Shown here: piece after piece, positions 18,343 through 26,400 of the stretch
Numbering within the stretch: position 1 is the stretch's first letter
How the letters are laid out: each line of letters starts with the position of its first letter
From: Candidatus Pantoea varia
GTDB lineage: Bacteria; Pseudomonadota; Gammaproteobacteria; Enterobacterales; Enterobacteriaceae
Direction of reading: 5' to 3'
Assembly (NCBI RefSeq): GCF_900115075.1
Contig: NZ_FOVG01000005.1
Span: 124,001-188,000, forward strand
DNA: 64,000 nt
The notes under the pieces: model-generated
Databases searched by the model: none
Seen by the model: the letters and a program-made list of their open reading frames with translations, nothing else
What the model was told of the DNA's origin: nothing
Program-made: the position numbers and the translations under genes

Positions 18343-19596
18343 TCAGCGATCAGATGAGGCGAGACACAGGTCGTGAACAGGGTAACCGTGCGTGCTACCT
18401 GATTCCCTGAGTTCAAACACTGCTACAGACTTATGGATTTTCGTCTCGCGCCCACCCAATAGTCCCCTGCGGACTATCTCGTTAAAAATAACTTCGGGAA
18501 CATTCTCAGCATCCGATGTTTTATCGTCATGAATAATTATGTGGCTTGCGTTTTCATAGCCTGGTGCCCACATATTATTATTATCCGCATATTTATAAAC
18601 GGAGATGAGTGGTTTTTTCCACGCAGCAGATATATGTACAATTGAAGTATCTGGCGTTATAACCATGTCCACTTCTTTAATTAGTGCCATCAGATGATGT
18701 AATGTAGAAAAGGGATTCTTGACTGTATTATCAGGAAGCGTTACCTTTATTTCATTGCGATGATCCAGAATAATCACCTTTGTTTCCTTGGTATTATTAT
18801 TAATCAGCTTAACCAGCTCCAGCAATTGCTGTTGTGAGAAGTTTCTTTCCGGCGTACCGGCAAAAGCATTAATTATAATCTTTTTCTTACTCTTCCAGGG
18901 ACTTAGAAAAGCGCTTACTTCATCAAGCACGATGTCAGGAAAATGCAGATTATAGGTGAAATCGCCTGTAGCTTTAACGCCAAATCTTTCACTGATCAAC
19001 GAAAGTAAATCTGTAACATGCTGTTTATCATTTTTAAATAGCACTGAAAGTGTGTAATGGTTAATATCAGATTTTTTATTCAGTCCAATTACGAACCTAG
19101 CATTTACATCGCTAAAAAGCTTCATTCGGTGTACCGGCGTTTCGGATAAACAAGGATCGATAATAAGATCGTATTTATTCTCATGAAGCAACGTCATAGT
19201 CGCCTTTGAAACGGTATGGTTTAATGACTTCAGGTATTGATTATAACTGCAATTTGCTGCCTTATAAATATTGCTGATATAGGGGCTATATCTCATCACA
19301 TCGTAACAGGCTTCTGTTACTAATAAATCAACTGTATACCCAGCCTGATGAAGAGACTTGATAAGTGGGGTAGAAACGATAATATCACCCACCTTACCCT
19401 CATTGCGAACAAGCAGTATTTTTTTGACGGCATCAGGATAAAAGGGAACTTTTTCTCGTTTATCCCAGAGAATTTTTGCGATTGACATCCTGGCTTTAAG
19501 CTTCACCTCTTTGAGATAGTAATTTTTCTTTCGATTCCATTCGCGGATTTTTTTGAATGGCCCTGTTGATATTTTTATCCTGGTATCCTTATTCAT
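18343..19596 (-). CDS. Family 9 (heptosyltransferase-like) glycosyltransferase
   Basis: The 417-residue protein has the ADP-heptose-type GT-B fold signatures: KKILLVRNEGKVGDIIVSTPLIKSL near residue 58 and, in the second domain, IIINAFAGTPERNF and MVITPDTSIVHISAAWKKP, where donor binding is expected. Relatives add sugars to lipopolysaccharide core or capsule. The gene is distinctly AT-rich against its neighbours, has a basic N-terminal extension of about 55 residues, and stands alone, which suggests acquisition by transfer. The ATG at 19596 has GGTGGAGTG before it. Donor and acceptor cannot be named. Confidence 0.82.
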   Translation of the reverse strand: MNKDTRIKISTGPFKKIREWNRKKNYYLKEVKLKARMSIAKILWDKREKVPFYPDAVKKILLVRNEGKVGDIIVSTPLIKSLHQAGYTVDLLVTEACYDVMRYSPYISNIYKAANCSYNQYLKSLNHTVSKATMTLLHENKYDLIIDPCLSETPVHRMKLFSDVNARFVIGLNKKSDINHYTLSVLFKNDKQHVTDLLSLISERFGVKATGDFTYNLHFPDIVLDEVSAFLSPWKSKKKIIINAFAGTPERNFSQQQLLELVKLINNNTKETKVIILDHRNEIKVTLPDNTVKNPFSTLHHLMALIKEVDMVITPDTSIVHISAAWKKPLISVYKYADNNNMWAPGYENASHIIIHDDKTSDAENVPEVIFNEIVRRGLLGGRETKIHKSVAVFELRESGSTHGYPVHDLCLASSDR

Positions 19597-19996
19597 TAAT
19601 CACTCCACCATCCTTAATAAAATGACACTTTGAAATTAAAAAAATCAACATTAAACTTATTTATAAGCGCATTATTTTACAGCACTATCTGTCTTATATG
19701 TTATACCAGAGACGGCTCAATACGTATCTCAATGATATTCATTTGGCAACTCTAGTTAATTTTATATTAACTTATTGGGATTTTTCAGGGGACTCATACC
19801 ATTCAATTAATCAATTACCTCCATGATGACATGAGTTAAAACAGTATTTTCATCAGCGAGCTTACAAAGTGGATGGTGTATATTTGAACAGGATAAAACA
19901 GGACAGGAAGCGCGTAACAAGAGATTATCAGCGCGGGCTGCAGGTGTCTCACCACCGACAACCCGCTGACCACAACTAACTGATTGGGAGTTAATT
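19597..19996. other. AT-rich intergenic region before the symE-like gene
   Basis: This 400-base gap is very AT-rich up to about 19800 and presumably holds the promoter of the glycosyltransferase. The right part is the leader of the symE-like gene. E. coli symE is blocked by an antisense RNA (SymR) over its leader; a comparable minus-strand RNA is possible here but I cannot show a promoter for it. A 66-residue minus-strand frame at 19807-20007 has no recognisable product. Confidence 0.4.
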
Positions 19997-20206
19997 ATGG
20001 CTGACACGCATCATAAGCCAGAGACCTGCACGGCCACAACCGCCACCAGTAAATCACGGGCGCATTATTACAGAATCGGATACAGGCCCAATGAGCTCAA
20101 CATTAAAGGCCGCTGGCTGGAGGCGCTGGGATTGACGACCGGGCAGAAGATCGGGATTATCACCGGGCCGGGACAGTTGATAATCCAGCGGGCTGCTGAA
20201 GGGTAA
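19997..20206 (+). CDS. Short SymE-like protein
   Basis: The 69-residue protein carries the SymE/AbrB-like fold signature NIKGRWLEALGLTTGQKIGI followed by a hydrophobic strand (GPGQLIIQRA). E. coli SymE is 113 residues, an SOS-induced protein blocked by the antisense RNA SymR and reported to act on nucleic acid; this copy lacks the C-terminal third. SymE-like genes commonly lie at the ends of rhs and cdiA loci. The ATG at 19997 has GGGAG 8 bases upstream. A degraded paralogue lies at 23020-23130, with the two displaced CDI modules between them. Confidence 0.78.
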   Translation: MADTHHKPETCTATTATSKSRAHYYRIGYRPNELNIKGRWLEALGLTTGQKIGIITGPGQLIIQRAAEG

Positions 20207-20228
20207 CTGGCTGGTCTATAAAGTAAAG

Positions 20229-20254
20229 CCCCGCCGTATTAGGGCGGGATTTTA
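20229..20254. terminator. Terminator between the symE-like gene and the third immunity gene
   Basis: CCCCGCC (20229-20235) pairs with GGGCGGG (20242-20248) and is followed by ATTTTAT. It lies between two convergent genes and can act in both directions. Confidence 0.7.
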
Positions 20255-20257
20255 TGT

Positions 20258-20689
20258 TTATTTCATAAGGGTAACTCTGGATAAATTAGCATTCTGATTA
20301 AATTGTAAATGAAGGGCATACCCCTCTTTTTCATACTTTATCCAACGATCAATATAACCCATAAGCGCATCCATTTTCCCACCACCTAAGACCGAAGGAC
20401 GGCCTAATATTTGAACGGACTCATGCTCCGAACTGTTAATTGATACTGGTAATTCCCCTCTATACTCAGAAAAACCCTCCTCCTGCTTTGCATAAAAAGT
20501 AATCTGATCTACAACCTCACTTTCTAATAAAAACAAAACACCTGAGTGTAAAAAAGAATAATAGCTCTTGTCACCTAAAACACCCTCCTCGATTTTAGGC
20601 AACTCATTAAAAATGCTTGAAATATTAATAAATTTACCATCAAGTTTTGAGCAACCTAATAACTTAATAAATTCATTCCATATCAACAT
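20258..20689 (-). CDS. Putative CDI immunity protein of displaced module 3
   Basis: This 143-residue soluble protein has no signal peptide or membrane segment and I do not recognise its family. Its role is inferred from position: its ATG at 20689, with AGGAG 8 bases in front, lies 17 bases inside the end of the displaced CdiA toxin tip (stop at 20673 in the repaired frame). Overlapping toxin/immunity ends are usual in CDI loci. The sequence is acidic in the middle (SEYRGELPVSINSSEHESV) and ends in YALHLQFNQNANLSRVTLMK. The frame is intact although the toxin is broken. Confidence 0.65.
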   Translation of the reverse strand: MLIWNEFIKLLGCSKLDGKFINISSIFNELPKIEEGVLGDKSYYSFLHSGVLFLLESEVVDQITFYAKQEEGFSEYRGELPVSINSSEHESVQILGRPSVLGGGKMDALMGYIDRWIKYEKEGYALHLQFNQNANLSRVTLMK

Positions 20690-21502
20690 TATTTGTTACT
20701 CCTGTTTGAGTATTTCTGTCCTTGAGTTGCCTTATTGCATCATCGACTAGTTTAGGATCATACCCACACTCCAGCATATTCTGTCTCAAGGCATCTGTAT
20801 CACGACATTCTGCACCGCAAAGGTTTATTGCGTCTTGTTTTACTTGGGATGGAGTATGTTTACCACCATAAGTAGGGCCAGCCTGATGTACATTTTTAGG
20901 TACTTCAATAGCTGTTGTATTGTTATATAAGTTTTTTCTTCTGCTGGAGTTAACTTTCTTCCCAGCTGATTTTCTTTTGCCTGAAGAACAGCAGCAAATG
21001 ATGGAATATAATCATGCTCTAATCCATCACCAACTACTTCACGCGCTTTAAGCTCTTTGTAAGATCCAACATCAAGTGCTTTGACTTTTATCTCATCGCT
21101 GGCCTTATTAATCAGCTTCGACGCTTCAGCAATATCCCCTTTCTTCAGCGCCGTTTGTGCCGCCTTGATGGCCTTACCGGCAACATCACCTGCGCCAGGG
21201 ACGATACCGATTACAGCTGCAAGGTAATCCAGAGCCGACTGCGCTTCCGCAAAGCTTTTGATATCGCCAGCCACAGGCACAAAATCCACACCCGGCAAGG
21301 CCATATCTTTCAGCGCTTTGCGCCGCTCAGTGTACATCTTCACCGAGCAGGCTTCAGCGCTCATGCCGCCGCAGTTTTCCTTCTTATAACGCTCGTTTTC
21401 GGCTTCAACCTGCTCGCCGGCCTTCTGCTCCAGCGTCTTGCCTTCAGACTGTGCCTGCGCAATATCACTCAGCGCATTATTCTCAACTACATTATTTAAT
21501 TG
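20673..21502 (-). pseudogene. Displaced CdiA toxin tip (module 3), one-base frameshift
   Basis: Minus-strand translation from 21502 gives QLNNVVENNALSDIAQAQ, the VENN motif that starts a CdiA C-terminal toxin region, then NCGGMSAEACSVKMYTERR and an entry-type segment with VDFVPVAGDIKSFAEAQSA and VIGIVPGAGDVAGKAIKAA. After RKLTPAEEK the frame drifts and stops at 20840. Adding one A to the A6 run at 20932-20937 restores EEKNLYNNTTAIEVPKNVHQ, then AGPTYGGKHTPSQVKQDAI and a stop at 20673. There is no start or transporter signal, so this is a silent toxin cassette. The toxin activity is unknown. Confidence 0.82.
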
Positions 21503-21957
21503 CTAATAAATATAATTAACCATGTTACATACGCCAGCCTTGATAGCCAAAGAAAAATAGCACCAAAGGACAGATCTAATGTTGTCAAAAAAACCTTAAT
21601 AAAAAAATATGGTTTTTCATCATCAACTAGCCCTTGGTAAAAATACCTACCATATAGTGCAAAGAACAAAAATGATATTCCTCCGGAAAAGTTAGACATT
21701 AATAATAAATTATCAAGCCCCTTTCTATATTCAGCTATCGCCGCTGCCAAATATCCAAGAACAAGGAAAATCAATGCGCATATTGATAAAATATCGCGTT
21801 TAAAAAACATATAATTAAAATAAAGTAAGGAATCTTTACCCAGCTTTACGCCACCAAGCTCTCTGTATACAAAAATGAAAAAACACACACCCCATAACAG
21901 CAAAAAAAATAACAACATGAAGGCTGACGCATTAAGAATAATATCATTTGAAATCAT
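21496..21957 (-). CDS. Membrane immunity protein of displaced module 2
   Basis: The 153-residue protein has three or four membrane-spanning stretches, for example AFMLLFFLLLWGVCFFIFVY, ILSICALIFLVLGYLAAAIA and a C-terminal pair ending in YVTWLIIFISN. No family is recognised. I chose the ATG at 21957, preceded by AAGGAA; the frame opens 13 codons further up at 21996. With this start it overlaps the end of the displaced toxin tip (stop 21944) by 14 bases, the same overlap as in the main cdiA/cdiI pair. A membrane immunity protein suggests a membrane-acting toxin. Confidence 0.65.
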   Translation of the reverse strand: MISNDIILNASAFMLLFFLLLWGVCFFIFVYRELGGVKLGKDSLLYFNYMFFKRDILSICALIFLVLGYLAAAIAEYRKGLDNLLLMSNFSGGISFLFFALYGRYFYQGLVDDEKPYFFIKVFLTTLDLSFGAIFLWLSRLAYVTWLIIFISN

Positions 21958-22573
21958 AGTGGTATATTTCCTTAGTGGAGTCAACTTTTTCATCATGAGA
22001 ACCAGTAGCAGAACCTGTAAAACCTATACTTGGTCCAACATAGAAAGAAAAACCAATACCATCTTTTCCGCCAGACATTCCTACAGAACCGGAACCAAAA
22101 CCGACACTAGTTGAATAATCACGGTTTAAGTCGCCAAACAATCCTGGAAAATATGGACAAAAATCAATACCGACAGAAGCCCCAGCCTTTACACCAAACT
22201 CTGTGGTGTATCCTGTAGAAATAGAAAAGTAATCATTATTAATCTCAGTTCCTCCTTTCAAAGCAAGCCCCACGCCACCTGAAACTTCAACTTTTCCATT
22301 AGGTTTAACCTTATACTCAGTACCCTAAGAAGGCCCTTCGCCAATAGCAATACGATTCATCCCTTCTTGAACCTGCTTCGGCGACAGGTTTTTATCCTGT
22401 GCATATTGCGCGTAAGACTGTACCGACTGGCCATAGTCTATTGTCCCTGACGGCAATATATTGTTCCAGCCATCGCCCAGCGAGTTATTCTCAACTGCAT
22501 TCTTAACCGCCTGCGCGCCCGCTACAACATCCGCCGTGCTGTCTCCCGCTATCCCGCCAGCCAGACCCGCCGC
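21944..22573 (-). pseudogene. Displaced CdiA toxin tip (module 2), amber codon
   Basis: Minus-strand translation from 22573 reads AAGLAGGIAGDSTADVVAGA, then QAVKNAVENNSLGDGWNNIL, nearly the same as the pretoxin end of the intact CdiA (AAGLAGGVVGDSTADVVAGA, IENNNL). It runs on to NRIAIGEGPS, meets a TAG at 22325-22327, and continues in the same frame as GTEYKVKPNGKVEVSGGVGL to 21944. The tail is rich in glycine and serine (GFGSGSVGMSGGKDGIGFSF). A single C-to-T change of a CAG codon would explain the stop. There is no start codon signal, so it is a silent cassette. Confidence 0.82.
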
Positions 22574-22576
22574 TTA

Positions 22577-23000
22577 ACCCCTGCGCAAGGTTCCCACCAG
22601 ACAGCCCCGGCAATGCCGCCGTCACCGCGCTGATGGCGCTGCACCTTACCGTTGGTGCTGAACCCGCTCTACCTGAACGCATCGTTGTAGCAGGACTAAT
22701 AAGCCTGACCGCTGATGTCACCCGCCGTCGGCTCTTTGTCTGGATTGGCCCTGTGCCATTCTGCTTCCGCCGCCTTCAGCTCTACCGGCATAATCTCTTT
22801 CATCCGCAACTGGCGGCTTTCGTCACGGCTATCTACCCTATCGTCCGCGCGATGTCCGCAGCCAGGTTCCCTGTATCTCCTATCAGCTGCGCCTCATGCA
22901 GCCGGTTCTACTCTTTTCCCTTATCGAATATCAGCGACAGCGTCTGGTTCGCGAACTCTGCGTCGTGGCTCAGCCCGCTCACGCCCGGGGCCCACCTCCT
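22577..23000 (-). pseudogene. Decayed second cdiA 3' end
   Basis: Minus-strand pieces match the pretoxin region of the intact CdiA in order but with stops and frameshifts: LIFDKGKE-NRLHEAQLIGD against VIFDKEKEQNRLKVAQLIGE, then a match to PTSDEIAKQAYD, then TNGKVQR and PGLSGGNLAQG against GLSGGNLAQA. After that, about 300 bases found in the intact gene are missing and the sequence joins module 2 at AAGLAGG. It is the remnant of a second or older cdiA copy. Confidence 0.8.
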
Positions 23001-23019
23001 CAGGTTCCAGATGCCATAG

Positions 23020-23130
23020 CTGAATATTAAAGGCCTCTGGCTGGAAGTACTGGGATTTACGACCGGGCAGAAGATAGAGGTGACCATTGGGGCTGATCAG
23101 TTGATCATCCGGCTGAAGAATGAAGGGTAA
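23020..23130 (+). pseudogene. symE-like remnant
   Basis: The 37-codon plus-strand stretch reads LNIKGLWLEVLGFTTGQK and ends IRLKNEG before a TAA. It is close in DNA and protein to the second half of the symE-like gene at 19997-20206, and the similarity runs on past the stop (GGGTAACTGGCTG in both). The N-terminal half is missing and the left side joins decayed cdiA sequence. Confidence 0.82.
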
Positions 23131-23150
23131 CTGGCTGATAAAATACAAAT

Positions 23151-23168
23151 CCCAGCCAGTTGGCTGGG
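23151..23168. terminator. Hairpin after the symE remnant
   Basis: CCCAGCCA and TGGCTGGG form a perfect 8-base-pair stem with a two-base loop, between the symE remnant and the end of the CDI immunity gene. It may be a two-way terminator. Confidence 0.5.
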
Positions 23169-23188
23169 ATCTTGAGTAGTAACTTGAG

Positions 23189-23419
23189 TTAGCGAATATC
23201 GAAGATCCAGAACACTAGTCCTATTGGAATGCCTAACAAACTGATTTTTAATATCGTCACAATCTCAACTTTTCCAAAAGGAAATGGTTTATCAAATTCC
23301 CAAATTAACCAGCCCTTTAAAAGATAAGAAAAAGTTCCAATCATAATCAAAGCTATACATGTAAAAAAACAAACCAAAGCCAAAGTCCATATAGATTTTT
23401 GAGGATTATTTAGTTTCAT
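23189..23419 (-). CDS. cdiI: CDI immunity protein, small membrane protein
   Basis: The 76-residue protein has two membrane helices, about residues 10-33 (WTLALVCFFTCIALIMIGTF) and 53-73 (IVTILKISLLGIPIGLVFWI). It is directly downstream of cdiA; its ATG at 23419 overlaps the cdiA end by 14 bases and has GGAGGAG in front, so the two are translated together. Immunity proteins that reside in the inner membrane are known partners of membrane-depolarising CdiA toxins, as in E. coli EC93. No family is recognised, so the role rests on position, overlap and topology. Confidence 0.72.
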   Translation of the reverse strand: MKLNNPQKSIWTLALVCFFTCIALIMIGTFSYLLKGWLIWEFDKPFPFGKVEIVTILKISLLGIPIGLVFWIFDIR

Positions 23420-26400
23420 TCTCTCCTCCAGATACAGCTTCTTTTAACGCATCTCCGGTTATTCCTGAAAAAAAAGTATCTCCCAAGTTACCCATAACTG
23501 ATGGCACCGTACTTTGTGGTACTGGTTTCGTTATAGTCCATACTCCCGTTGGCACCCATTCGTATTGTTTTGATACAGGATTAAGTATCTTGTCCATTGG
23601 CATTTTAATAATGTTGCCTGATGCATAACCAACTGAAGCACCTGTCTTACTTAACAGCGCAGCCATAAACGGATCATCCCCGCTGATTTCAGCCTGGTAA
23701 TAACCACCCGCCGCATTCCAGGCCATTGTTGGATTATAACCTTTACCTGCCGTAATGGCGCCGATCACCCCGGACCCGATCACATCTGATAATTTCACTT
23801 CGCCTGTCGTTCCATACTGTATACCTGCACCCAATCCAGCACCAACACCTATCGCAATAAGCTGCTCTTTGGTATTATTCATGGAATTAGTCATAATTGC
23901 CTTCGCACCCATTATCACTACCGGCCAGGAAGTTGGGTTCATTACCACATCCATAATCCGATCACTTTTCGTGATATTATCCTTAAGGAATTTAAGATCT
24001 GACCCGTTAAGATATTTAACTATCGCAGCTGCGTCCGGATCTTTCAGTTTATCGCCTAGCCTTACCTGATGTTTATCAGCATCCAGAGCAATGTTAGTTT
24101 CGGCCTGAACCAGTTCTTCCCAGCTTACACAGGCAACACCGCCTCCGGTACAGGCTTCTGCCAGTTCCTTACTGTTTTTATTGCTGATATCAATATATTT
24201 CTTAATTACGGCCTTACAGTCGCCGCCCGACGCTTTACAGTCCGAGAGTTCTTTATCAAGCGCACTGGCTTCTGCGGTGTGCAAATTATTATTCTCAATC
24301 GCATTTTTACCCGCCTGCGCGCCCGCAACCACATCCGCCGTGCTGTCACCCACTACGCCGCCAGCCAGACCTGCCGCTAACGTCCCCAGCGCACTTATCG
24401 TCTGCCGCTGCTCCTCAGACAGGTCACTGCGCTTAACCCCCGGATACATCTGCTGCGCGATGTACTCGCCCATCACCGCGCCCGACGCCCCGGCCAGCGC
24501 CGAGTTGCCCGCTGCGTAAGAGGTTACCGCGCCCAGTACGGCGTGCGCCATAAGGTTCGCTTCAGTGTTCACCTTCCCCGTTACCGGATCCGTGGTCAGC
24601 TCGTGTATCTTTTGCGCCAGGTACGGTGCTGCCGCACCGCTCACCGCCTGCGCCAGGTTCCCGCCCGACAGGCCCTGCACCGCCGCCGTTACCGCGCTGA
24701 TGGCCCGCTGCACCTTACCGCCCGTCCCGAACGGCTTCTGCGCCGTGTCGTAAGCCTGCTTCGCTATTTCATCTGACGTCGGGTTCAGCTTCCCTTTTGC
24801 GGCCAGTTCTTCCCTTGCAGCCGCCAGCGCCGCAGGGTCGGCCTTCGCCTTCATGCCTGCTATCTGGCCCTGCGTCCGTGCGATATCTCCCGCCTGGCTC
24901 CCTATCTCCCCGATAAGCTGCGCCACCTTCAGCCGGTTCTGCTCCTTCTCCTTGTCAAAGATGACCTCAAGACCCGGATTAGCGTTCGCCACGTCGCGGC
25001 TCAGGTCCGCCACGTCCTGAGTCTGTTTTTCCTTATCGCGGATAACGATGGTGCCTTTACTCACGGCGGCTTTTGTCGTGGAGTCCGCGCTGTCGCTGCC
25101 GTTCAGACCCGCCAGCATGCCGTTCGCCATGTTCCCGGCGAACTCTCCGCCGATGCTGCCGCCGGTGCTCATCCCCGCGCTCTGGTGCTCCACCTTATAG
25201 TCAGCGTGGTTCTCTATGTCGCTGAAGCCCAGCGCGCCGGTGTCGAGCTTATTCAGGCTGGCATCTGCCGTACTCGCGATGACTGCACCGTTCAGCTGCG
25301 TGTGCTCACCCACCGTCACGTCAAAGCCGCCCTTACCGGCAAAAATCCCGGTCTGCTCCGCCACGCTCTGCCAGTTGCTGTGCAGCTTATCCCGGCTCAC
25401 GTTCACGTTCGCCGACCCGGTCATCGAGCCGAAGGTGAAGCTGCCGCCCGCGCTGGCGCTCTGCTGCTTCGAGTCATACCGGTCGCTGTCCTGCTCCGAC
25501 GTCAGCGTCAGGTTGCGGCCCGCGTCCACCTTCACGCTTTCGCCGCTGGCCTGCGCACCCGTGAGCGTCGTGTCGCGCCCGCTGGTCAGGCTGAGCCGGC
25601 TGCCCGCGTCCAGCGTGGTCTCGCCGTGCGTCAGCCCGTTGCCTTTTTCGCTGCCCTTCGCCGCGTTCACGCTCGCCGACACGCTGATGCCGTAGCCGCC
25701 TGACCCGACGCCGATACCGATACCGACGCTGCCGCCCTTGCTGCTGTTTTTCCCGTCGGTGCTCTGCGTGTTCTGCGCCGACTGCAGCAGGATGTCCCGT
25801 GACGCATCCAGACTCATGTCGCCGCCCGCCTTCAGCTGGCCGCCGGTGATGCTGATGTCGCCGCTCTGCGCCGTGCCGTTTTGGCCGGTTGCCGTGACGT
25901 TAAGGTTCCGGCCCGCCGTCAGCGTACTGCCCTGTGACTGGCTGCTCTCAGTACGCGTTTCGCTTTTCGATGACTGGCTGCCGTACGAGGCGCTGATGCC
26001 GATGGTGTTGGTCGAGCCCGCTTGATAGCCGTCCTGCCCCGGCTTCAGGTCGCCGGTGGCATTGTGCGCGTCCGCGGCGGCGGTGTTCAGCCCGTCCATC
26101 TGAGCCGCCTGCGCCGCCTGCACCCCGTTCAGTGCCGCCTGGGTATTCAGCAGCGCGCTGACCCGCCCGTCGCCCGACTTCCTCGCCTGCTGCGCGCTGC
26201 TGACCGCCGTGTTCAGCGCGCTGCCCGCCGTGCCTGACAGGGCGATGCTCAGGCCGCTCTGTTTCTGCTCGAATTTCTCGGTGCGCGTCCGCTGGTCAAC
26301 GCCCGGATCGATGATCACGCTGTCGCCCGTCAGGTTCATATCTTTACCCGCCACCAGGTCCGCGCCGCCGACGTGCAGCCGGTTGCCCGCCGTGATGTTC

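Noticed and set aside
19807..20007. A 66-residue minus-strand frame over the symE leader
   Set aside because: No ribosome binding site or known family; the position fits a possible antisense RNA better, but even that is not shown.
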